A stretch of DNA of 64,000 bases from Lysobacterales bacterium. GTDB lineage: Bacteria; Pseudomonadota; Gammaproteobacteria; Xanthomonadales; SZUA-5. Positions 1 to 7,873 of this stretch are shown here, piece after piece. Position numbers and translations under genes: made by a program. The number at the start of each line of letters is the position of its first letter. Position 1 is the stretch's first letter. The stretch lies in NCBI GenBank assembly GCA_022844165.1, contig JALHMH010000006.1, positions 84,167 to 148,166 of the forward strand, read 5' to 3'. The notes below the pieces were generated by a model, which saw only the letters and a program-made list of their open reading frames with translations, searched no databases and was not told the origin of the DNA.

Positions 1-848
1 AGCGTTTCCGAGAAGGTCGCCAGCAGCACACGCGCATCGGGGTCGCGGCGCGCCAGAAACACCGCGCGATGCAGCGCGACGATGGTTTTTCCAGTGCCGG
101 CTGACCCGGTGACGCGAGCGGGCCCTGAGTAGTCGCGTTCGACGATCTGCGTCTGCGCGGGATGCAGGAACACGAGCCACTTGTCCCACGGATATTCGAG
201 CGCTTGCGCCAGCGCATCCACATCATTCACCACGCGGAAGCGTCGCTGTGCGTCCGGATGCGCAAACGGATCGCCGTGCCGCGTTGGCGATGGGGTTGGC
301 GTTCCACCCGTTGCCAGCGTCAACAGCGCTTCGGACGCCTCTGCGGGTAGCCTGCCTGCCAGTTCCAGCAAGCCGTCCTCGTTGGCAGCCTTGATCGCGC
401 GCAGCCAGTCTGGCGGAACGCCGAACGACAGCAGATCGCCATCGGCGACGTTCGCGAGCGGCGGCGGCGATGGCTCGGGGTAAGCGAACGAAGCCCTCGC
501 GGTGGCGACCTCACGCACCGTCTCGCGAATCTCCACCCATTGCGCCGCGCCTGTCGTCGGATGCGTCTCCAGCTTTCGTCGCTCCGCCCACGCGTACGCC
601 TTGTCGTGGTGGTCGACGAAACACAGCAGCAAACTCCCTGCCGTGCGATGCACGATCAGCCGCACATCCGCATTGACGCGCACCGACCAGAAATTCGCAT
701 CGCGCGCGCGATCGAGCTTATGAAAACTGTGCCCCGGATTCGCCGGATTCAACTGCAGATCGAATGCGGTCGTCTTCACCGCCTTTTGCTCGTCGCCCGT
801 GAGGCGCGCAAGACTGTCGGTGAAGCTGTCGGCGATGCGGAAGTTCAT
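1..848 (-). CDS. UvrD-like DNA helicase with RelE-like N-terminal domain (3' part outside window)
   Basis: The frame is open from an ATG at 848 to the window edge, giving the first 282 residues. Residues 1-110 or so resemble a RelE/ParE toxin fold (start MNFRIADSFTDSLARL, then NFWSVRVNADVRLIVHR). A Walker A motif GSAGTGKT follows at residues 248-255, continued by TIVALHRAVFLARR, which is the UvrD/Rep superfamily 1 pattern. Full-length relatives are UvrD-type helicases of roughly 700 residues, so most of the motor lies outside the window. Its ATG overlaps the stop of the upstream gene (ATGA), making it the last visible gene of the minus-strand operon that starts near 7639. The helicase call is firm; the toxin-like domain is a fold resemblance and does not imply toxicity. 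Confidence 0.85.
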   Translation of the reverse strand, partial: MNFRIADSFTDSLARLTGDEQKAVKTTAFDLQLNPANPGHSFHKLDRARDANFWSVRVNADVRLIVHRTAGSLLLCFVDHHDKAYAWAERRKLETHPTTGAAQWVEIRETVREVATARASFAYPEPSPPPLANVADGDLLSFGVPPDWLRAIKAANEDGLLELAGRLPAEASEALLTLATGGTPTPSPTRHGDPFAHPDAQRRFRVVNDVDALAQALEYPWDKWLVFLHPAQTQIVERDYSGPARVTGSAGTGKTIVALHRAVFLARRDPDARVLLATFSET

Positions 849-1264
849 GGCGCGGGGACAAGTCGCGCACCATTGGCGATGACCATTGCGATCCGTTTCC
901 GATCCGCCTTTTCGCGCTCAGGATCCGCAGAAACCGGCCAGCCCACAATATTGGCGTGGCGTGGCGGCGGCTCAACTGGCGCCACGACTAGCCCAGCTTG
1001 GGAAACGTTGCCGACAGTTGTAACGGCAACCCGTTTGACCGCCTTTCCGCGATCCTTTGCTATGGCTTCACACGTTGCCTGCAGGAGACCTAGGTCGGCG
1101 TCGCACTGCCGGAAAACCGATGTTTCGTTGTTCTTCGCTGGCATAAACGCCGAGTGCTTTGGTCCGGATGTATTGAACTCGTTGTCGGAGAACAGCGCCC
1201 GCGATAGCGTCTCGTCAGGCGCGGGAATTGAGCTGAGACCCGATGAGAGCACCCCGCTTTCCAT
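845..1264 (-). CDS. Small conserved protein of unknown function, third gene of the TIGR04255 trio
   Basis: This 139-residue protein has no domain I can name. The recognisable blocks are IPAPDETLSRALF (residues 13-25), KHSAFMP (36-42) and ETSVFR (47-52); I recall similar short proteins with an ETLSR...SAFMP...SVFR pattern. The start at 1264 is preceded by AGGA with 5 nt spacing; an upstream ATG at 1276 is possible. The 5' end overlaps the preceding gene by about 50 nt and the stop overlaps the helicase ATG, so translation is probably coupled. There is no signal peptide or membrane segment. Confidence 0.7.
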   Translation of the reverse strand: MESGVLSSGLSSIPAPDETLSRALFSDNEFNTSGPKHSAFMPAKNNETSVFRQCDADLGLLQATCEAIAKDRGKAVKRVAVTTVGNVSQAGLVVAPVEPPPRHANIVGWPVSADPEREKADRKRIAMVIANGARLVPAP

Positions 1265-1766
1265 ACACTTCCTCAATTTCGTTCAACAAACGGTTCGGCC
1301 AACGACCATTTCGGAACAGCTCAACACCACTACCGCTGCACGCGCCGTTGAGCCACGCGAAAGCCAATCGCTCGGTGCCGTTGGCGCTGACACTCAAGTG
1401 GCCCGAACCGCAGAACCAATCTAGTGCAATGGCCCCATCGTTTTCAGCTGTAAGGTCTGGCAATGGCACATCTGCAGGCAGTGCACGGATCAACTCTAGC
1501 GCTAAGTGCGCTGCAGCGATCGACATTGGACTTGCATCGTAGCCATCCCAACCTTCTTCCGAGCAGTCGTTGTACAAGCGCCATAGACGATCGATCAAAC
1601 TTGCTCGGGGACCGAACAACGCCACGGAACTCTCGCTGTGCGAGCGGCTTTCCGCCAACGCATTCCGCAACGTTTCTGCCTCCTGCGTCGTCCCGCTATC
1701 GTCTAGCGTCAGCGCCGAAACTGCGAAGCAGGCTGAAAATGCCGTCAATTGAACAGTGCGAGACAT
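1215..1766 (-). CDS. Small conserved protein of unknown function, second gene of the TIGR04255 trio
   Basis: This 183-residue protein carries an EEGWDGYDA block (EGWDGY at residues 71-76), followed by a proline-rich LPADVPLPDLTAENDGAI stretch and a C-terminal half that reads as beta strands. The GWDGY pattern recurs in short unannotated proteins, but I cannot assign a function. The ATG at 1766 has a GGGGGA ribosome-binding site just upstream, located inside the end of the TIGR04255 gene, so the two genes overlap by 22 nt. It also overlaps the next gene. The interlocked arrangement suggests that the three proteins act together. Confidence 0.7.
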   Translation of the reverse strand: MSRTVQLTAFSACFAVSALTLDDSGTTQEAETLRNALAESRSHSESSVALFGPRASLIDRLWRLYNDCSEEGWDGYDASPMSIAAAHLALELIRALPADVPLPDLTAENDGAIALDWFCGSGHLSVSANGTERLAFAWLNGACSGSGVELFRNGRWPNRLLNEIEEVYGKRGALIGSQLNSRA

Positions 1767-2494
1767 TCATCCCCCAAGGACTTAAAGAATGCGCGGTTTT
1801 TTGTCGCACGCAGAGTTGCAAGATAAGTGGCCAGCGCCAAGTCTCTCGGCGCACAATCGCAGTGCACCAAAGATTCGATGTCAAGTATGACGGGTAAGTG
1901 GTATCGAGTCGGTGGGCGAGACGCCACCGAAAGCACCACTTGAACTCCAGTGCCTCGTTCCATCATGACGGTTCGGCTGCTGAAATCAGTGAAATCGAAC
2001 TCGTTCTCGTCGGGCGCACGAGGGCCCACCTTTAGATAGTTGTCGAGATCTACTTTTCCGTCTGTCAGCGGAATCTCGATCTTGTTGATGAAACGCATCC
2101 TCACTGACCGCACACGCTCCGGATCGACGATCTCGCTGAACTGACCCCAGCGAGTCTCGACTTCAAGCTGGTACTGGTCAAAATCGGCATACGGAGCAAG
2201 ACGATTGAAGGAAAACCCTTGCCGTCGCGCCTGAATCAATTGCTTCTCGTCGCTCTGATAGAACATCAAAGACTCAAGCCCAGCGCTCGAACTGACCGTT
2301 CCAGGAACGCCCGCGCGCTTGTGAAGCCGAAGCGCGTCGAATTCCCGTTCTTTGACCACAGGGTAGCTCTCCAAGTAAGCCTGCGCCAAGCGCTCGCGCA
2401 CGTTGCCAAGAACGAATCCAGGTCGCATTTCGACATCGATATCGACGACTGCTTCAACGATCGGTGCCTTTGCCAGTGCTGGAAACACATCCAT
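1745..2494 (-). CDS. TIGR04255 family protein
   Basis: This 249-residue protein opens with ALAKAPIVEAVVDIDVEM and contains GFSFNRLAPYADFDQYQLE followed by RSVRMRFINKIEIPL. These are the hallmark segments of the sporadically distributed TIGR04255 family, whose biochemical role is not known to me. It starts 55 nt downstream of the methyltransferase gene in the same orientation, with GAGGA upstream of the ATG, and overlaps the next gene at its 3' end. Its position between a restriction-modification cassette and a helicase suggests a defence-related or regulatory job; this is inference. Confidence 0.8.
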   Translation of the reverse strand: MDVFPALAKAPIVEAVVDIDVEMRPGFVLGNVRERLAQAYLESYPVVKEREFDALRLHKRAGVPGTVSSSAGLESLMFYQSDEKQLIQARRQGFSFNRLAPYADFDQYQLEVETRWGQFSEIVDPERVRSVRMRFINKIEIPLTDGKVDLDNYLKVGPRAPDENEFDFTDFSSRTVMMERGTGVQVVLSVASRPPTRYHLPVILDIESLVHCDCAPRDLALATYLATLRATKNRAFFKSLGDECLALFN

Positions 2495-2549
2495 GTCTGA
2501 AAATCCTCAATCAAGCCACTTAGACTTTTCTGGAACCCGATAGTTCGAC

Positions 2550-5393
2550 CTACTCGACCCTAAACACCTTCATCACCTCATCCCCCAGGTGATTGATGAC
2601 TTTGACCGCGATGCGGCCGGTGGTGGGTTTGTCGAAAGGCCGTGAGATGGCGCTGTTGAGGGTGGCCCAGGCTTCTTCGTTGATCTCGGCCTTGAGTGTG
2701 GTTTTCAAGGCTTTGTACGGGTCGCCAGCGCCTAAGAAATAGGCGTGGCGGACGAAGAAGCTTTCTTCGTTGTAGTCGGTGTCGATGAACCAGCAGGCGA
2801 TGCCGTCGGGGCCATCGGAGCGGACTTCGCCGGTGCTGGGGTGGAAAACATCGACGCCGTGGATCTGGACGCGGATTTGCGGCGCAGCATCCAGGATTTC
2901 GATATCGGGCTCGCCGAAGATCACGAACAAATTGCCCTTGCCGGTGTTCTTCAAATCCTCGGCCATGTGCAGATCGGCGTTCATGCGCGCTTTGAGCACC
3001 GGGATGCGGCCGAGTTTGCTGAAGTCGCTGCTATGCGCGTCGAAGCTGAAGGCGCAGGCGATCAGCACATCGAAGCCGGCATCGCCGGCTTCGCGCGCAG
3101 CGGCGACGAGATCGGGGCGGGCAACGGTGCCGAACTCGGGGCCGATGAACACCGCCGCGCGGCGCTCAATGGATTTGATGGCGCGCGTATCGCCCTGGCC
3201 TTCCATCAGCAATTCTGGATACCGCCCCTCGGCGCAGATCAGATCGCCGGGCCACGGCACCAACGTTGTGAAATTGATCTTGCCGTCCTTGTGGGCCTGC
3301 TGCACGCCTGCGCTGCGCAAGGTGTCGAGCATCAGCGCAGTGAAGTCGCGTTCCTCAGCGCCGTACTTCGGTGTGTCCTCGCCGACACCGATCAGTTGAT
3401 CGTCCGCATCGACCGGGAGCACGCGGTGCGGCGAGAGGCTTTCGACCGTAAACGGCCCAGCGACACGAACCTTTTTTTTGTCCTCATAAGGCTTGTCATA
3501 CAGGTACTCGAACTCGGCCTTGGCCGCGATGGAGGCATCAATCTCGCGCTGGCGTTGGATGCGTGCGGCCCACCATTCCGAGTGCAGCTTCTTGGCGTCT
3601 TGAGAAACACGCGGCGGCTTGCGATCAAGCGCTTCGTCAAGATCGCGCGGCACCTCCCACTCTCGCCACGCGGTCTCTAGTTGCTGATTCAGCGCCTCGC
3701 GCAACGGTTCGAGTTTTTCTTGCCAACGCTCCCAAATCACATCGATCTCGGCATTGTTGGCGATCGACTTCAACGTGATATGCGGCACGCGCTCGTAGAC
3801 AAAGCCTTGGCGCACATTGCCACGCGTCGCGGCGCTACTCGGCGCGCTGCGCGTGACCTCGGCTTCCTTGAGTTGCCCATCGCGACTGTCGGCGAGCAGG
3901 TAAAACGGATAGCGCGCGCCCATGATTCGCGCGCGGGCCAGTGCCAAAGCTACTCGCGAGGTATCGATGGTGATCCAGCGGCGGCCCCATTGTTCGGCGA
4001 CATGTGCTGTTGTTCCGGATCCGCAGGTGGGGTCGAGGACGAGGTCGCCGGGATCGGTGCTCATCAATAGGCAGCGCTCTATGACCTTTGCGTTTGTTTG
4101 AACGACGTAGACCTTCTCATCGGTGAACGCACCGGTCTGAGTATCCGTCCATACATTGCTGAACTTCGATACCGCGAAGTCTGCTAGGAATCGAACATAT
4201 TGAACCGAGTTTGAAGTTGGACTGGCTATTCTGTCGCTCTTCAAGAGGCGTGTCATTCCAAGTTCGCTAGTCTTCCAGTAACCCCGTCCTGGCCGAAAAT
4301 AGCGACCCTGATACTCGACACGGAAGGCTGACTTTTCGCTGCCGCTCTGGGATGTAAGGTTGTCATTTCGATAGATGGCTGCGTCCTGAGGGATCAACGA
4401 AGGATCGGAGCGCTCAGGCGCGGACATTGGTCGGCGGTTGAAGGGGCTCAACTCGACTCGCCGATAGCGACCTCCGACATCTTCAGTCAGCCCCTTGGAT
4501 TTGAAAAGTCCTCGATACTTGAGCCGCTCTATTGAACGCGAGTACCAGAGCAAATAATTGCATGACGAGTCAAGAAACTGATCACCGAGGCCTGTCGTGG
4601 TTCTAAAGGAGATCTGCGAAACAAAGTTCTCCTCCCCAAACACCTCATCCATTACCGCCCGCACGCGGTGCACGTTCTCGTCGCCGATCTGCACGAAGAT
4701 CGAGCCCGACTCGGTCAGCAACTCGCGCGCGACGGTGAGCCGATCGCGCAGATACGTCAGGTACGAGTGGATGCCGTCACGCCAGGTGTCTCGGAAGGCT
4801 TTGACTTGTTCTGGCTCGCGGGTGATGTGGTCACTGCTGCCGTCTTTGACGTCGCGGCTGGTGGTCGACCACTGGAAGTTCGAGTTGAATTTGATGCCGT
4901 AGGGCGGATCGAAATAGATGCACTGCACTTGCCCGCGCAAACCTTCGCGCTCGGCCAGACTCGTCATCACCTGCAGCGAGTCGCCCAGGATCATGCGATT
5001 GGCCCAATGGCCATCGTGCTGGTAGAACTCGGTTTTGGCCTCGGATGACGGCAGGCCGTTGAAGTCGGCAAAAAGATCGGCCTGCCCGGCTGCGGGTTTG
5101 GCGGCCCGGCGGCGCAGCTCGTCGATCAACACTTTGGGATGCACTTTTTCCTGGATGTACAACGGCGGGGCGTGCACCACCAGGTCCGACCAGTCCTGCT
5201 GGTCCTTGCCGCGCCAGACCAATTGCGGATCCAGATCCTTATTGCGCCGCGCATACGCCGTCCGCACCGGCGCGGCCTCGTCCTTGCGCAACACCGATTG
5301 ATATTCCGCCGTCGGGATGTTCTTGCGCGTTGCCTCGTCGTGGGTGAGCGTTTCTACGCTGACTGGCGTCGGTTGCGCTGACTTTCTGGCCAT
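2550..5393 (-). CDS. Site-specific DNA methyltransferase (type III-like Mod, N6-adenine, beta class)
   Basis: This is a 947-residue enzyme. The catalytic motif IV DPPYGIKF starts at about residue 162. The AdoMet-binding motif I, DPTCGSGTTAHVAEQWGRRW, follows at about residue 454, giving the IV-before-I order of beta-class N6-adenine methyltransferases. The region between is probably target recognition. The long C-terminal part (from about residue 600) is shared by large Mod proteins that pair with a helicase-nuclease subunit. I chose the ATG at 5393 (MARKSAQ); a TTG at 5420 is the alternative. It lies about 96 nt downstream of dinD in the same operon. No catalytic residue appears to be lost, so modification activity is plausible even if restriction is not. 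Confidence 0.92.
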   Translation of the reverse strand: MARKSAQPTPVSVETLTHDEATRKNIPTAEYQSVLRKDEAAPVRTAYARRNKDLDPQLVWRGKDQQDWSDLVVHAPPLYIQEKVHPKVLIDELRRRAAKPAAGQADLFADFNGLPSSEAKTEFYQHDGHWANRMILGDSLQVMTSLAEREGLRGQVQCIYFDPPYGIKFNSNFQWSTTSRDVKDGSSDHITREPEQVKAFRDTWRDGIHSYLTYLRDRLTVARELLTESGSIFVQIGDENVHRVRAVMDEVFGEENFVSQISFRTTTGLGDQFLDSSCNYLLWYSRSIERLKYRGLFKSKGLTEDVGGRYRRVELSPFNRRPMSAPERSDPSLIPQDAAIYRNDNLTSQSGSEKSAFRVEYQGRYFRPGRGYWKTSELGMTRLLKSDRIASPTSNSVQYVRFLADFAVSKFSNVWTDTQTGAFTDEKVYVVQTNAKVIERCLLMSTDPGDLVLDPTCGSGTTAHVAEQWGRRWITIDTSRVALALARARIMGARYPFYLLADSRDGQLKEAEVTRSAPSSAATRGNVRQGFVYERVPHITLKSIANNAEIDVIWERWQEKLEPLREALNQQLETAWREWEVPRDLDEALDRKPPRVSQDAKKLHSEWWAARIQRQREIDASIAAKAEFEYLYDKPYEDKKKVRVAGPFTVESLSPHRVLPVDADDQLIGVGEDTPKYGAEERDFTALMLDTLRSAGVQQAHKDGKINFTTLVPWPGDLICAEGRYPELLMEGQGDTRAIKSIERRAAVFIGPEFGTVARPDLVAAAREAGDAGFDVLIACAFSFDAHSSDFSKLGRIPVLKARMNADLHMAEDLKNTGKGNLFVIFGEPDIEILDAAPQIRVQIHGVDVFHPSTGEVRSDGPDGIACWFIDTDYNEESFFVRHAYFLGAGDPYKALKTTLKAEINEEAWATLNSAISRPFDKPTTGRIAVKVINHLGDEVMKVFRVE

Positions 5394-5489
5394 GGCCTCA
5401 GCCGTCCCTTGATATGGCAACGAAGCGTGGCGACGCTTGAAACCTTCGGGATCTGATCTGACAGGTGTGAACGGGATCGATGGCCATGC

Positions 5490-6332
5490 TTACTGCTCCA
5501 ACGCGTCGGGTTTCTTGAGGGACTTGCGCTCATCGGCTGCCAGTCGGCGCTCCACCTTTTTGACGTCCTCGGCCGCTGGCAATTCTTCGGGGCGAATTCC
5601 GCGCTCAAGCAGCGTCTTGCGCACAGCGGCGTTGTTGGTGACGTGTTCTCTGGATATGGCGGGCTCACTTTTGAGCTGGTGCGCTCGCGAGTTGAAGATC
5701 GTGATTTCGGTCGCGAAGTCCTTAGCCTTGAGAATGATCGTCGGCGCGAAGTCCGCCAGCGGCCGACTGTCAGGAACCTTCCACTGCGCCTTCATGGCTT
5801 GAGTGGATCGACCGAACAACGCATGGTCTCCCTTGCTGCGAATTAGGGCAAAATCATTGCTGCCACCTGCCTGCTCAAAAATCACATCCGATAGCTCGCG
5901 TTCTGTGTCGCTCAATTTCTTGCGCGCTTGCACGCGTTCGATGTCCAACAGGCGCTGCTCGATGAGTTCCGCGCGTCTGGTTTGCAGGGCAAAGTAGGTC
6001 TGCGCAAAGGCAATCTCCGGCTTGCGCGGATCGCCGTTTTGGGCAATTAAGTAGCACGCGTAGCGAGTGAGCATGAGATCGTCGATCTCGCGCTGACTGC
6101 CTGAGCCCAGATCGACCATTTTGTTGACGTCAACAAAATGGTCCGCGACTCGATGCTCCGAGACTTCGCACGCCGTTCGCGCTTTCGAGACGACCGACAG
6201 GAAATTGCGCCATTCCGAATAGCCGAGAAGGAACTGCAGGTCGCGCGCCAGCCAATACTCGATACCACCATCGGTTTGTTGGGCATGCGCTTCAAAGTTC
6301 ATCGTCAGCGACTGAACCACATCGGATTTCAT
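5490..6332 (-). CDS. dinD: DinD-like DNA damage-inducible protein
   Basis: This 280-residue protein matches DinD: an N-terminal BRO/KilA-N-like segment (EYWLARDLQFLLGYSEW), then DLMLTRYACYLIAQNGDP, and a C-terminal half with HALFGRSTQAMKAQW and ITIFNSRAHQL. E. coli DinD is SOS-inducible and inhibits RecA strand exchange. Here it lies inside a restriction-modification operon between the restriction and modification genes, and its ATG overlaps the upstream stop (ATGA). This placement suggests a role in handling DNA damage from restriction or phage; that is inference. I see no LexA box directly before it, so it is probably read from the operon promoter. Confidence 0.9.
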   Translation of the reverse strand: MKSDVVQSLTMNFEAHAQQTDGGIEYWLARDLQFLLGYSEWRNFLSVVSKARTACEVSEHRVADHFVDVNKMVDLGSGSQREIDDLMLTRYACYLIAQNGDPRKPEIAFAQTYFALQTRRAELIEQRLLDIERVQARKKLSDTERELSDVIFEQAGGSNDFALIRSKGDHALFGRSTQAMKAQWKVPDSRPLADFAPTIILKAKDFATEITIFNSRAHQLKSEPAISREHVTNNAAVRKTLLERGIRPEELPAAEDVKKVERRLAADERKSLKKPDALEQ

Positions 6333-7639
6333 CTGATCCCCTGCTGGTTGGCAACATCCAGGCTACCGGCTTTCGCGAGCATCTGATCGAACGCTGCGCC
6401 GACCTTCTTCGCAAAGTCGTCCTGCATCTCGTACACATCGCAGAACTCGGCAAAGGCCCAGCGGCCGAACGAGCTTAGGTTGTTGACGCCTGGCACCCAG
6501 TAGACATCCATGGTGTTCTTTTTGTCTTTGGCGTCTTCGCGCCGGTAGCCCTTGATTTCGACAATCAGATGCAGCGGGTTTTGCGGTCCTCTGCCATCGT
6601 CGATCAGTACGATGAAATCGGGGCGGTAGTGGCGAGTTTCCGAGCCGTAGCGATAGGGCACTTCAAGCCCAAGACCATGATTCTTCACGTACGCAATGAC
6701 GCGTGGATGCGCTTCGGCGACGCGACAGAATTCGGCCTCCCAATCGCTCTCTAAGATCACCCAGTTGACGTGGCAGCGTCGCGCATCCGTCTGGTAGCGC
6801 TCCTCTCGTGACGTGGTGAAGTTGACATGCAGCGTGGAACCCACCGGATTGAAGGCATCGAGAACGGCCCGGATCGGTCGCTTGCCCACCTGGGCGCGCG
6901 TAATGCCTGCGTTGATGCGCTCGCAGGCCATATCGGCCAGCATCTTGTACTTCAACTGTGCTGGAAATGTGCCGCCTTTACAGACCAGGTGGTGATCAAG
7001 CCACTGGCGACAAATGCGCTTGAGCTGGCCGAATAGATGCAATTGCGGATGACCGTCGCCATCGCGCCAGCGGGTGAGCAGCAGATGCGATGTCAGCTCA
7101 TAAACAACTTGCGAAGGCCGGATTTGACCCGTGTGGCGAAGGGTGAGGTCCACCGGCTCGCCGATGATTCCGGCGTTTTGCGTTTGCGTCGCGCCTATCA
7201 GGTCAGGTGTCAATTCCAGTGTGGCATCGCTATCGAATGTTGCGGTCAGCGCATCGGCCGGCAAGTCGGTGCGATAGCCGGCGACCCGCGGAAAGCGAAT
7301 CTCCAAATGATCGCGCTCGGGGCGCACCGCTTTGACCTGCACAGTTTGCCTCGGCGGCTGTGGCGGGGCGATGACTGGTTTGGCGGTGAAATCGAAGGGG
7401 ATACCCAGAACATCGGCGTACTCGACGTGTCCTTCGTCGAACGCCAGTTCAGCTTGCTCGCCACCGCGCTTCTTTGGCTTCGGGATCGGTGTGATGAACT
7501 CGGCCCGACGACGCAATTCCACTATCCTATGCGTGGGTTGACCTTCCGCGTCCAACTCCCAATGCCTCGACGGATGGTCGTAGGGCGAGTTGAGGATCGG
7601 TCGACTGAAGAATGGGTGAGTCTCTTGCTCGATGTCCAA
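6329..7639 (-). CDS. Type III-like restriction subunit with internal deletion of the helicase domain
   Basis: This 436-residue protein combines the two ends of a normally much longer (about 1000 residues) restriction endonuclease that pairs with this Mod type. Residues 1-70 are the family N-terminus (HPFFSRPILNSPYDHPSRHW, then FITPIPKPKK). From residue 71 (HVEYADVLGIPFDFTAKP) the sequence matches the C-terminal region. The Walker A, DEAH and other SF2 helicase motifs expected between them are absent. The nuclease core survives: PD at 340-341 and ExK at 361-363 (RPDFIVLIDD, LIVEIKGYR). The frame is intact across the junction near nt 7429. I chose a TTG start at 7639 because GGAG lies 5 nt upstream. 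It is the first gene of the operon and is probably restriction-deficient. Confidence 0.85.
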   Translation of the reverse strand: MDIEQETHPFFSRPILNSPYDHPSRHWELDAEGQPTHRIVELRRRAEFITPIPKPKKRGGEQAELAFDEGHVEYADVLGIPFDFTAKPVIAPPQPPRQTVQVKAVRPERDHLEIRFPRVAGYRTDLPADALTATFDSDATLELTPDLIGATQTQNAGIIGEPVDLTLRHTGQIRPSQVVYELTSHLLLTRWRDGDGHPQLHLFGQLKRICRQWLDHHLVCKGGTFPAQLKYKMLADMACERINAGITRAQVGKRPIRAVLDAFNPVGSTLHVNFTTSREERYQTDARRCHVNWVILESDWEAEFCRVAEAHPRVIAYVKNHGLGLEVPYRYGSETRHYRPDFIVLIDDGRGPQNPLHLIVEIKGYRREDAKDKKNTMDVYWVPGVNNLSSFGRWAFAEFCDVYEMQDDFAKKVGAAFDQMLAKAGSLDVANQQGIR

Positions 7640-7873
7640 AGCAACTCCGCCAAGCGCATTTCGTTCTGATATAGATGGACATCGGGCTGAGACGCAAGCA
7701 CATTGCAACAATGCAGGTGAGCTGCGCCCGCCGGATAAGCCCTCTGGTCTCAGCTTCGGTACACGGGAACTTTTGGCTCATCTCGCCGTTTCGGCGTTGC
7801 CTGGCAATGTTGAACTTTCAGGCTGCGCCATGCAGCATCCGCCGCCGACCTTGACTTGAGAACCGCGCCACCG

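Noticed and set aside
2745..3680. Plus-strand open frame of 311 codons antisense to the methyltransferase gene
   Set aside because: It is the mirror of a clear methyltransferase and has no recognisable motif; high GC content explains the open frame.
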